A DNA stretch of 64,000 nt from Pisolithus tinctorius (lineage: Eukaryota; Basidiomycota; Agaricomycetes; Boletales; Pisolithaceae). The DNA lies in assembly GCA_024663395.1 (NCBI GenBank), contig JANFAH010000051.1:372001-436000 (forward strand), written 5' to 3'. Positions 10,587 to 21,742 of this stretch are shown here, piece after piece. The position numbers and the translations under genes are program-made. The notes under the pieces were generated by a model. That model made no database searches. It was not told the DNA's origin and saw nothing but the letters and a program-made list of their open reading frames with translations. How positions within the stretch are numbered: position 1 is the stretch's first letter; each line of letters opens with the position of its first letter.

Positions 10587-13500
10587 TCAAAGGATTTCCA
10601 ACACCTCCGCCAGAATGTTCTTGGAAGTGATGTTGGTTCCCAGCCCTGAGACGACAATCTCGTTCTCCGCAGCGACCCTCTTGTACTCTCCACCCGGCTG
10701 CTGTACAAGAAGCAGTGCGTTGAATGGTTGTCCGAGGCGAGCAATCGTCTGTAGTGCCCGGGTATAGTCGTCAACATGAGGGACGGTGACGGGCAATGGC
10801 GAAGGCGGCCCAACCACATCTGATTCCGCGTCGTGATAAACCGAGTCGGTGTCAGTGCCAGACTCGGGGTCATCCCCGCAGACAATCTGCCATGATGCAA
10901 CCTCATCCGATCCAGCGCCAGCATCCAGTTCTGACCCAGGGTCAGTATCAGAGTCCAAGTCACTTTCCCAGATAATCCCACTACACGGACCCCGGATATG
11001 ACGAATCCACGGATGCGCGAAGACGAATTTTTTTGGCTCGTGCAGCGGGAGATCATCTGCGGTTGTGAACATTACAGTTCCAAGCCCCGATACCCTAGCA
11101 CGATATAACGTCTCATTGCCTTTGCGTGGTTTCTCGAGACTTTTCACAGAGAAGACGATGCAGGGCAGATGTAGACGTCGGGCTGCAAAACGGGCAGGGG
11201 AAAGACGGTTGATCTTATTGTATATCTTCTGTACTTCTTGCCGGGGCAACTTGTCACGTAACTTCGAGATGCAAATTTCCATTTCTTCCCCTTCGAGTGA
11301 CGGAGGGTTGTGAGGGATTTGGCGGTAAACGGAAATGGAAGCTGGGAGGCAACTGTTGTATAACGATGATTTTCCTGACCACGCAAGCACCGTAACCTCG
11401 CCAGAGCGGGCCACAATCTCCTCCAGAAGGTGCCCCAGAGCGTCGGGTCCTTCGCCGTAGTGGGGCCTGATATCGGACTTGAATATTCCGATAAGAGAGT
11501 ACGCGACGTCTTCCTCGACCGTCGCATTGCGTGTCGAAGCTAAACGGAGTTTCTCGTGCACCCCGAAATCGTCTGGAGAGAACGTGACGATAGTTCCATG
11601 AGGTACCTCGATCGCATCTGCTAGCTCCTGCATGATCTCCGGAGATTCTTTGTGATTCGCACTAGTATCGCCGAGGTATAATTTCCACTCGGAATCATAG
11701 AAAAAAATAACTTTCGGTGCGAGAAGCTCTTGTAAAGTCCATGCTCGTGTCATCCACAAACTATGCGTAAGGTCCCCAGGTTTGGACGGATGTGCTACGC
11801 CGGCAAGGAATACGAGCGTGGCTGCCGAATTCGCATACCATTTGTACATAGATGTGAGAGATTGATTGAGGACAGAGCTCGTAGTCTTGTCGATGCAACA
11901 CGTATCGGACCACGCCCAATTATAACCAAGTCTGCGCGTCTCCTTGCAAAAACTGCGCAACTTCTCGTTCAGAGGCATGTCGGAGAGGTTTCCACACAGA
12001 TTTGGCTATGTTGACGTCCTGGAATAATGGTTCGTTCCCCTGCCATGCATGAGAGAACATGACGTATCCGAAAAAATTTTGCAACCACAGCGTAGGATCC
12101 GTTGGTTGTCCACCTCTTTCATCATAGATGAAACAAGTTCTTTGAACGACGGATCAGCCTTGAAGATACGGATCCGCTCGGGACCGTCACAAAGGCAACC
12201 AGTGGTGACATCAATGGCAACAAGGGGACAGTTTTTTAGGATCCCACGGACGATGGGATCAATAACTGCAATTGTCTCGGAAGGAGAAACATAGCTCTTG
12301 CGCAGTTCTGTCAAACCGCCATTTGTAGGTATTAAATTCACAGAGGAGGTACATACCCCTGGTTGCAGGATCATGGGACTCTTCGATCACCTGCAGCATA
12401 GACCCAAAAGCATCAATTGCCTCATCATACTTTTCTGCTCCATGAAGCGCCGCATGCCTGGCCTCATAGCCCCAAGGGCAAGAGGGGTCTGCTTTCACCG
12501 CCTATACACCTGTTATAGGGAACCAACTCATGCAAGAATGATACTGTCCATACCTCATTCGCATCCTGCAGTGCATCCTCCCATAATCTATTTGCTGCTC
12601 GAGCTCTGCTCCGCTTGATAAACAGACCTGCAGGACTTGCGGACAACTCAGCAGAGTGTTGTGTTATTGCACCGTCATGTTTTGCAGATCCGAAGACTTC
12701 GTCGCCAACATGCTCAAGTGTCGTAGCGCATCTTTTGCTGAAATCTGGTGGCGGGCATGGACGTGTACCTCGACTAGACTAATGGTTTACAAGACATACC
12801 TGCAACCCAATTCACAGTTGTCATACTCGCCTGGATCTCCTCACTTGATGTCCTGATGATGTCGAGGAGGATCTCCACGGCTTCGGCTGTACGTCCTTCA
12901 GCATGGAGAGTTTCACAGAGACGTTGCTGGGGAACGATGTCCAGTCCAATGAAATTCCACCCGAATATCTTCACGGAGGGTTAGATCAATAGGTGGTAAC
13001 AGCAGAAGACCTACGAGCGAAAACCGACACTAGCGGATGACATTGTTTATCCTTGGGGGCTAGGTTCTTGACACGCTCGATCAATGGTAAACGCACGTCC
13101 ATAATTCTCCATTTTCATGTACATAACTCCAAGGACCTGCGTGATGCGTCAGCAGTGACACTCACATGTCTGCATCACGCGAGGCACGTACCTGGGTGTA
13201 AAGGTAGGCGGCGTCGCCATCGTTGTCATCATTTGCTCTCGTAGCAAGGTGTTCTACACGATTTACTGCCTCCTCCTGACTTCCGGATTCGAACACAAGG
13301 ATTGACTGGGCGGAACGTAGATCAATTGCGAGAACGATGTAGATCGTCTCACGCACCTTGAGTAGTAGGAGAAATCCGATGTCGTACAGCCGACAATCAT
13401 GAAAGGCAAAGTCGAATGCCCATAGCGCACCCTCTCGATCGCCCTGGCCAAGTAGAGAAACTGCCATCGCAATATAGCCGATAGGTGATGGTTGAACCCG

Positions 13501-14755
13501 AAGGGACTTGGGGCGCATGTAAGCAAACATGCAAACGGAGTCGTGAGCCTAAGGGGAACGGACCTCCTTGGCGTCCTCGATTGCTGGTGTCAGATTTTTC
13601 AAACGTGCTCTTATAAGAGCGCGATTTGCTAGCATGTAGTGCCTGGGACTTGAAGCATTCGTGATCTCCTCCGACAGCAACACTTCAGTTTGCGTCGGGT
13701 CGTCCTGTGTCCACGACTGGAAGGTCTTGTTACTCACTTCTACGAGCGGAAGCTGAGAAGTGTGGGCGGAGTTGCCGATGGATTAGGATATTACACAGGA
13801 CACGAAAATAGCGTGATGATTGTTAGCGATGCGAGCTTCATGTGTGGATATACACTTACACCACGGCCGAAATACCTAAAGGGAGGACGTCTCTGAGATT
13901 GTGAATCGTGATATTCCTGCCATTTGCACATGCGAGATACCCCCCGCTTGGAGAGAGAGCAATGCATTTAAGCTCTGCAGTGTGAGAGATAATACTACCG
14001 ATCTGCTCGTGGGACACACAATCCCATAGCGAAACCAATAAGCCTGCGGCACACGCAATGAATCTACCGTTAGATGCTATATATGCCAGGGATTGGTTTT
14101 CATGGATCGACCATGCAGAAGAGGAAGACTTGGAAAGGTCGAAACAGATGATCTTGCCTCTTTCCGCGACGAACAACTGCTGGCCGTCAGGTGACCAGGC
14201 CAAACGAGTTCTCGACCATGAACCGGTTGAAACGTTTTTGCCTGAATCAAACAAGACGTCGCCATTGTGAGTGCTGTAGACACGGAACCCTTGAATCTCC
14301 GAGGCAGTAGCAAATCGACTGCCGTCTGGAGAGAACTTGATGCCAATAACCTTATCGTGTTGAATGGGAGGAAGGAGCCGGGTACCGGAAGTGATGCTGA
14401 ATATCCGGGCATGGTTCCAGTCCGTAGAGGCAATTTTAGTGCCGTCGCTCGAGATGTCGACCGCTAATACACAGTGGCTGTATTCTGTGAACTCGCGCAC
14501 TTTTTCATGAGTTGCCGCATTCCAGATGGTCGCCTTCCATCCGCGATCTCCGGACGCCAACCACCGGCCGTCCTGGGAAGCGACAACAGACTCGATAAGG
14601 CCACTCGCTCGCATGATTGGACCCTGCTGTTGTTCGTCTTCAATCCTCCATCGACGAAGTTCACCGTTCTCATACCCTCCCACAACCTGACCTTCATCCG
14701 CAAAGGTGACTGCGGATGCATAACTCTGAGATAACGATTTCGATGCGTTTCGCAT
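10587..14755 (-). CDS. WD40-TPR-HET fusion protein, copy A (frame-disrupted)
   Basis: Several exons read as one long protein of about 1,250 residues. WD40 repeats come first (14,755-13,860; e.g. VLAVDISSDGTKIAS, VIGIKFSPDGSRFATAS). TPR-type helices follow over 13,770-12,380 (HYMLANRALIRARL, SPIGYIAMAVSLLGQG, LFIKRSRARAANRLWEDALQDA, PWGYEARHAALHGAEKYDEAI). The HET domain follows (motifs YVMFSHAWQGNEPLF in copy B, GYNWAWSDTCCIDK near 11,900, TRAWTLQELLAPKVIFFY near 11,740), then a C-terminal segment ending NILAEVLEIL. HET domains execute heterokaryon incompatibility; here the WD40 part may act as sensor (inference). The order matches a WD40-TPR-HET family I know from Agaricomycetes. Frameshifts fall at 13,880 (exon 1 end) and at 11,990-12,095, inside HET motif 1. 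Confidence 0.83.
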
Positions 14756-14989
14756 CTTAAGCGACCACCCCCAGCAGACCGTCAGTCACGGCGCTGCCTC
14801 AGCCTCTAATGACTGCTGGTACACACTCATCGTCATCACCGGCAAGCCCGCCAACGTAGCTTGTGCTTGGGTTTAGAGTAGGGAAGAATGATGTACGATC
14901 GTGGAGTTAGTACTAGTCGTGCTCTTGATATTGACGGCGAGTCTAGTACGTAGGAAGCAATAGTGTTTTGTCTGTACGAGGGGCTGTGC

Positions 14990-16396
14990 AGTGACGCGCC
15001 TCTTCGTCCGCGATCCAGCCTACAGCGTGGGCTTTTCATCGTTCGGTTTTTCACCTACCCACCACAACCGCTGCACTCTCCAGGCATACGACGCCTTCCG
15101 CGGCGTACATAGCTTCTCCTGAGCAGTTGTCCCTATTCTATAACACCGACGACACCGACAGGTCCAACGTCAAGTAGGGTTCTTACAAGAGACTATGTGG
15201 TACATATTGTCGTTCATCCAGTGATCGACCTTTCGAAGACCACGCCACAAGATCTCGATGGACTTGCAGCAGCCTGTCAACCAACTACCTTTGGTGTAAG
15301 CAGCGAAAAGGTCTTTGACGTGTCCCACCGCAAGCGGGCAAGATGGACCCTGCGGAGCTTGCAGCGAGTTTCGATATAGAGGATTATGGCCTGATCGACA
15401 TCGTCCACCAAGAGTTGCTGGAGGGCGACGTCGTGAAACGAGGAATCAAGATGGAATTGTACAAGCTCAACGTCTATGGTTCGTTTTCCACCACTCTCTC
15501 ATTTTAGCAGAGTTCTAATGGTGGCGGCGTGCAGGTAAAGATTCGTTTTTCAAGGCACATAGACGGTTCACTCGTCGTCGTTTTCCTCACATCAGACGGC
15601 GGGTTCGTCCTTCGTGAATGTGATCACGAGTGGGTGATAGATCTCGTCTTTTTCCGACAATAAGCACGAAGTCCGCGTGGTGATATCTGGACACCGAGTC
15701 ACCCTGACCTACAATCTGTACTCCATCCCAGAGGCTGACGTCCCTGGCCTTACCGCAATTATGTCCACCGTCACTATCACCGTACGACCAGGCATGACCC
15801 TCTACAGCCTCATAACCGACTATCGCGTGCTACCTGGTAGGGGATGTCTTGGCTTTGGCCTCCGCCGCCAGTATTCTGCCTCAAATGATGTCACAAGCTT
15901 CCGCAAATATCTGAAAGGCCCAGACGTTGCACTTAGACGTCCGCGTGATTTTATTACGATGCAGCTTCCGAAGAGCAAGTACCTGCGCACACACATCGTT
16001 GACTCCGCTTACCTAACCAAACGGGACGATCTCAAAGACATCATGCAAAGCCATGGTGAGGTAGTGGAGTACGTGACCGCCGATGGAGACCCCAAGGAAG
16101 ACGTCCGTGGCTTTGATCACTTGCCCAAGCCTCCCGTATGGCTTGTGGGGGTGACGAATCTCACTGACAACCCTGCTACTGGCGAGTTGCTGTACGTCGC
16201 GTATGGTGACGAACCAACGGTTAGTATCCCGTGTGCGAACCTGTGTATCGTTGTCGATCTTCCTGTCCCTGGAAGCTGCTCGATCCATAATCTGACACAG
16301 TGGATTACTATCGGGGCTTTTCATAGACTCGTTGCTACTAGCAACGAGAGTCTCTGGAAAAAGGTAGCGACTCGCTACATATTTCCAGTCCATTGA
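14990..16396 (+). pseudogene. Decayed 2OG-Fe(II) oxygenase, second locus, copy A
   Basis: Recognisable family blocks occur in order. SPEQLSLFYNT-like sequence (near 15,115) is followed by DGLAAACQPTTFGV and, in the next frame, AELAASFDIEDYGLIDIVHQ and IKMELYKLNVYG. After an intron come KDSFFKAH and GSLVVVFLTS, then HEVRVVISGHRVTLTYNLYS, GCLGFGLRRQY, YLKGPDVAL, VGVTNLTDN and VAYGDEPTVSI. The KPHxDTPRxxxMFG segment carrying the iron-binding H-x-D pair is deleted. A one-base loss at 15,335 breaks the frame in both copies, and copy A also lost the intron acceptor retained at 37,015-37,020. The 3' half (15,677-16,396) is still open for 239 residues. A catalytically dead or dead-gene state is likely. 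Confidence 0.75.
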
Positions 16397-16887
16397 TGTA
16401 TTAATACCTTAACAATATCAACCGGCTCAGGTGTTTGCCGTACGGAAAGACCGATCGCCATCACCCTCTCTCGCAGAAGAAGTCGGCAAGATCGCATAAT
16501 CCCATTCTCAAGCTTCGGTCGTAGCGTATCATCACCCTCCGCTCCGCAGAGCAGGTTCGCGATTAAAACAGCCACTAAATTATGTTCGCAAGGAGAAAAG
16601 ACAGTAAGGAGTACCGATACAATGAAAGTGGTCCGTCGAGTACAACTAGATGCAACAGCCCAACGCAATTGAAAAGGGAGGGGATGTTGGAAAGATAAGG
16701 AAAGATGTAATCTCGTGATACGAAAGGGACAGAATCTGCAGTTTTGGACGCTAGTGAAGTTTAACAAGACGCAGGCGCGGGCCAAAGGTCGTCATCGGCG
16801 TCGAGGATCCAGACGTTTTGTTGGCAAAGACCATTGTCGGCAACCCCCTCCGCGATGTCTCTTTGGAGTCTTGCCCAAGGACTCGTC

Positions 16888-18092
16888 TCAGGCCGACTCT
16901 GTTGCCGCTCCATCGATGCATCCAATTAAATTCTTGTCGAATTTGACGTACGAAAATATCACGAACGGGGGTTCCATGTTTGGTTTGGATGCCGCTAACA
17001 GACTCGGAGCCAGGTCGCGGTACGTCCTGTTCATGTTCTCTTCCGAGACCAAATGCGGGCCCTCTGGCGTCATCATTATGTTGTCCACATAGCGCATCAC
17101 ATACATGCCAAGGTACTCCACCATAATTTCGGTACGGGAAGACGTGCGCGACCTAGGCAACTGGCGAAATAAGTTGACTCCAAAGTCCGAAATGACGATT
17201 GATCGAGCGCTGTAGGTCGCCGCCCCATAACGGTAACGGTCTGTTGTGACTTCCCGGACAGCTGGTTCATGGAAAAGCGGCCTGTAATGCTTGTCGACGC
17301 CCCGCTCGAGAACGGTTTTCCAGACAGTCATTTTTTCGGAGAGACAAACGCCCAACCATCTTCACCTTGTACGATACGGTTAGGCCCAGAATAGTCCAAT
17401 AGAGAGAGAATGTTAATTGGGACCGGTGGCGGAAAGACGACATTCCTCGGGTCTTTCAGATGTCGTTGGACATAGAGAACGACGCGCATGGGATACACAA
17501 ACGACAAAGGCGGACGGGTTCCGCCGAGTGGATTGTAAATCGGTCTGAAGTTATAGTACATGCGTGAAAGTTCGTCCACTTTCTCGAATCCAGTCGTCGG
17601 GGGGACAAAATCGGTGACATCATCGTCCAACTCCATCAGGAACGAACCGTTATCGCGCCTACGACGCAGAATGATTTTCGCTATGACGTCCTGTGTAGGG
17701 GGTCTACCGAAATTAAGGCTACGAGCTTGAGCTTCCGGTAGAGACAGCGGCTGCGCAAAGCTACTGTAGAATCGTTCAATTGAGGCATCGGAGGACTGCT
17801 TAGATGACCATTCGGGGGGCGCTGTGTCGGCAGGCACGGAAGTTTGCGCACGTGAAGGTCTCGCACCATTCTCGGGCCGCGTGCAGGAAATCGAATCCTG
17901 GACTGGGGTCGCGCGATCATCGACATCCATACCAAATTCTGAATCGAGGGGCTGCGCGTCCAGGGGAGAACACGAAGGAGCGACGTCCCCGCTGAGAGGC
18001 GCTAAGAATAAGCTGCTGAAACTGGCATTGTAGTCGCCTGGCTCGTTGAGTTCGGGTGATGAAGACATGTCGCACCGGCTCTTGGTAGACAT
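16888..18092 (-). CDS. Unknown conserved protein, copy A (one frameshift)
   Basis: The start is MSTKSRCDMSSSPELNEP at 18092. The first 254 codons are open and end at a run of six T (17,330) that has seven T in copy B. The remaining 155 codons then follow in another frame. The N-terminal third is rich in Ser, Pro and acidic residues and looks disordered. The C-terminal part (RMYYNFRPIYNPLGGTRPP, MRVVLYVQRHLKDP, INILSLLDYSGPNRIVQ, VMRYVDNIMMTPEGPH) looks folded. I do not recognise a family. Full length would be about 410 residues. Confidence 0.55.
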
Positions 18093-18695
18093 CGACCCGT
18101 ATTCAAGAACGATGGGATCGAAAATGACGGAATTACCAGAGGCGGGAATGGGTTGGATGACAGTCGCAAGAGACGATCATAGGTAACTGGGCAAAACATA
18201 CAAATCTTGACCGGTGACCAATTCCTTGGGGGTCAGCCACCCTCATCGCATACCTGACGTGACCAAGTTAGTGCTTTAGCATGGAGGTAGCAGCTGTTAC
18301 TATATTGTGTGCTACGCACGAATCAGAGCAATATAACGCATCTCAGGGGTTTGTTCATCCCATTGGGTCCGTGCATCTATGGCGACCAAGTCATCTCCGG
18401 CACTACAGCAGACCACCGGAGACTGCTTAGTCACCTATGGGTCACCCTGAACTTCGCGATAGACATCGAAACGCATGGTTGTGGAGAAGATCAGAGTGTC
18501 TTCGGGTTGATGAACGTTTAGGCTCTTTGCGACTGGGTTCCTGAATCGGACCCGACGTAGGATGTGTGTCGTGGTTCGCAATCGCCCATTCTGCGACTCC
18601 AGGCTGCTCAACGCAAATCCAATCCGTAGAACGTGACACCCTGCCGTCCACGGGGCAAGATACTCCAACTCCGAGTCGAAGCGATTATGACGCCA
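18093..18695. other. Right end of duplication unit A
   Basis: This is homologous to 39,883-40,475. A minus-strand fragment (FSTTMRFDVYREVQGDP, about 18,435-18,490) is open for about 75 codons in both copies but has no start or splice context I can support. Otherwise I see nothing coding. Confidence 0.4.
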
Positions 18696-19056
18696 GAGGT
18701 CCGGAATGAAGTCGTAATCTCAATTGGAAATACCTTGAAGGGAAAGAAAGTTATGAAGTTTTGATCTCATACCGGAATCTGCCACAAGTGCCTACCGAAT
18801 ATGATTTCTCCGTGGACGTGGTGATGTGAGTGGTTGAGCCTCGGCTCGTCGAGAAAAGGCATGTATCACATTGCCTGACGATATGCACATCTACAGGACA
18901 CTGGTCGGACTACAGTCCCGCATCATATCCTTCGTGCTCTGCTACTTGCGTGTAAGTTACTGGCAGCATGATGCGTCAAGAAAAATCGATCGAGTGCCGG
19001 GCATATAGAGCTCGATTTGAGGAGTTCCGTGGACAGGCTGGGTCGGCTATTCAAAT

Positions 19057-19655
19057 TCAAATCGGGGAGGGTGTTGGAGGCACCTCCGCCATGACCACGA
19101 GGGCGCCACGCGATCGCATTTTGTCAGTACCATTCACTAATGAGATGATCAATGCACGCATAAAGACCGAGGGACTGACATCAGGAGCAGTAGTTAAGCC
19201 TGAAGTATGAGAATAGGGATATAATCCCGCAAGGGAAGAAGGAGGAGGTTGGACGGAGCAAGGCAAGGAAAAATGCGAGAGGAACTTACGTCGGCTCGCT
19301 CGAGGTAACCCACACGGAGACTTTGCGTTCTAAGACCCAGCTTTGATCTACGTTGGGACTCTTCGAACGCGTGCTTGAAGAATCGAAAATGGAATATATG
19401 GTTTCGAGTTCGAAGTAGAGAAACGCGTCCATAGGAAATGGACTAGAGCAGACGTGAGGGTTCAAGGTCAACAGTCAACATCCTGCGGAAGCACACAACA
19501 ACGGTAGGTAGTGGTAGTGATGGATTTAGATTGGATGTAGACAACGCAGTAAGAATCATACCTGCCGCAACCCCCAGCTCAAGCCCTGCCAACGTCGTCT
19601 TCCGTGATACGGAATCGGGCATCATCACCAAGGCATGTTCAACCTATTGAGGCAT
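19057..19655 (-). pseudogene. Third, diverged TEN1-like copy (copy C)
   Basis: The same exon order as at 7,449 and 29,199 is visible: MPQ-stop-VEHALVMMPDS (19,655 downward), FELETIYSIFDSSSTRSKSPNVDQSWVLERK, VGYLERAD in a shifted frame, PSVFMRALIISLVNGTD, and the same ending VMAEVPPTPSPI. A stop replaces the fourth codon (CAA TAG) and exon 2 has lost bases around the LTYDPESALVLL segment. It sits immediately right of the unit A boundary. Amino-acid identity to copies A and B is much lower than between A and B, so this is an older duplicate. Confidence 0.65.
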
Positions 19656-20359
19656 TGCACGTTGCCTGTCTCAGCGACTTGTAGTGTTGCGGCATCTTCG
19701 ACTGACAATGTTGTCCTGCCTGACATTTGAGGCGAAGTGGAGACATGGAAGTTATACTGCAAGTTCAGTCACTGTCACTTTCTCTGGCAGAGAAAATCGA
19801 ATCCTTTTCTTCTCGGCTTCCAACATGGCCGTTATCACCCTCCGCTTGTGTCGCTCAGCTGCTTAATCCACAGGCATGGAGCTACATGGAAGCCCGTAAT
19901 TCCACGCGAGGTATGATCATTGATCACAATTTTAGGGACACCGCTTGTTGGCATTTTTCTTCGATAACAGCTATCATAGGCGTTTTCCGTTCGCCATGAA
20001 AGTTCGTTTCTCAAAGCCATTTCATAGCTTTTTCCACCAATTATGGCTGACAAGTACAATTCTGCATCCTCCGGTCGTCGATTAAAATGGATCATAGTGA
20101 TACCGCGATGGTCCTGGGGTACCCCGAAAGGCGTACCGTTATTGGTGTTTGTGGAGCTCTTCAGGCCTTATCGAACCTTGAGCACTCCAGAAGGCCAGTC
20201 TACGTGTATCCTTTTCTGGGAGACCAGACGTTGAGCCCTATGTCTGGCGAACCTGTGACGAATTCTGCTGCAAAGTCACACGAAGTGACAAATGTCATAG
20301 TTCGGTGATACCAGGAAGTTGTGAGCGTATGCCCTCAAATAACGCTCCAAACCATACTT
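19656..20359. other. Relic DNA between copy C fragments
   Basis: One minus-strand frame at 19,835-20,095 (MIHFNRRPEDAELYLSAIIGGKSYEMALRNELSW...) reads like real protein but has no recognisable family and is closed on both sides. It has no counterpart in units A or B that I can see. The rest shows only short frames. Confidence 0.35.
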
Positions 20360-21270
20360 GCTATCGCGACAGTTGACTCCGCTTTTCAGGAATTTTCGCA
20401 ACGTGTCAATGATAGTGGGGTCATGGACGTGGCTCCCTTACCGAAAGCAGTTTCTGGGACGTCCTCATGAACGAAATTGGGAGTTTTCAATTTGCCATCC
20501 TCCTTCCTTATGTCATTCTCCTACCTCCAGGTGTAAAGCTGCATCGCAAATCAAACAAATGGTACAGGCGCGCAAATATTGACTTGAGACCACGTGAAAC
20601 CCTGTGAAACCCTCTGTCCATGAGATCTCAACACAGAAACACAGATACAAGCAACTAACCTTGATACCATCATTGCTCCGTGCACGTTCACCCCAACATT
20701 GGTGAACTTGAAGAAAAATGGGTAAGTCGGATGCTGTAATCGCCACGCCTGGCATGCCACCATCGTACAGGTGTCTTGTTCGAACGATGTCTGTTCTCGC
20801 AAATTTACTTGGATGCCGCAAGTATTGGCTGACGAAGTCATTTCTCCTCTGGTCTCTCAGCCTCATGGGCTTTTGCTTGTCGCGGGTAGAACGATTTTTC
20901 GCTCCCTGCTACCGCACAATTCATGGGAACCGGTCGATTTTTCCTGACGACACTAGTAAGCGAATCTCACCGTGAAACCAAAATGGGACTTACTCATCCT
21001 CAATCTCGACCGATGGAACATAGCCTATGCATCAAGGCAGTATTATTCCCCAGCGTCATCGCAGAGAAGACAATTTCTTATCGTGATTTAAGTAACTGCT
21101 TCGGCAAAGTTTCCGAAGCTCTTCGAATGAACTGCAAGGTTAGGCTGAGACCGGCCTTTACTTCATTAATGATGCCCTTCACGTCGGTTCCAGGTGCTCT
21201 CGCCACCAGCGTCCCTATTGTGACACCTAAGTCTGCTCACGTACACTTCTGGGGTGTCGATGATTGAGCA
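20360..21270 (+). pseudogene. Diverged relic of first 2OG oxygenase (copy C)
   Basis: Segments parallel the relics at about 5,980-6,160 and 6,360-6,400. The plus-strand frame reads CSNDVCSRKFTWMPQVLADEVISPL here and YSNNVCSPRRFTWVPQVLASEVISPL there (shown in part). MNCKVRL recurs at 21,127 and 6,368. The relics run on the same strand. Relative to unit A, the order with the TEN1-like relic is inverted along the chromosome (TEN1-like first, oxygenase second), so copy C is a rearranged or composite remnant and not a plain third tandem unit. Confidence 0.5.
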
Positions 21271-21742
21271 ATGTTCCACAGTGTTGGGCCAGGTTCAGGC
21301 CCCTCGTTTGCCTCGTCCATCCTATATGTGACTTACGTTAATGTGCCAGTCATATCTATGTGGGTCACGTCGTCCATTTCTACGGTTGTTCCCAATCGTT
21401 TTCCGATAGTCTGGCCATGTGATGCCGTGAAGGTGCGTTGCCAATTTGTCCTTAATGGATTGGCATGTTACGCCGTTGTGGGAAGTTCCATGGTACCTTC
21501 CAAAGAGGAAGAACACTTCATGCCAGGGGTTCGGCCGTATGAGTTACTATTACTCCTGTCCCAACGGACCAGGATTTTCTGTCGAAGTGATTTGTTCTTG
21601 TGATAACATGTGGAATGTGATAGCAGAGGATATCAATGCAATTAGCAGGGTAAACTGATGATTGGAAAAATATGGGGGTGAACTGATATGTGGCATTACA
21701 GCAGCAGGTATACACAACATCAAAATACAATTTAAGACACCA
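21271..21742. other. Spacer downstream of NLR copy B
   Basis: Short open frames occur on both strands here, but none is conserved elsewhere in the window or has a recognisable motif. This stretch probably contains the 3' UTR of NLR copy B, whose stop is at 21,743-21,745. Confidence 0.35.

Larger units (their letters stand above)
1..18695. repeat. Segmental duplication, unit A (left end outside window)
   Basis: Unit A is collinear with about 21,945-40,475, at an offset that drifts from about 21.68 to 21.79 kb because of small indels. Gene order and orientation are the same in both units: NLR, 2OG relic, TEN1-like, F-box, unknown, WD40-TPR-HET, 2OG relic, unknown. The first bases of the window already match sequence near 21,945, so the true left boundary lies outside. 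Homology stops near 18,695, just after the shared string gcgattatgacgccag. Similarity is uneven: 9,519-11,990 differs from unit B at only about three positions, whereas 16,880-18,090 differs by roughly 2-3 percent. Confidence 0.95.
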
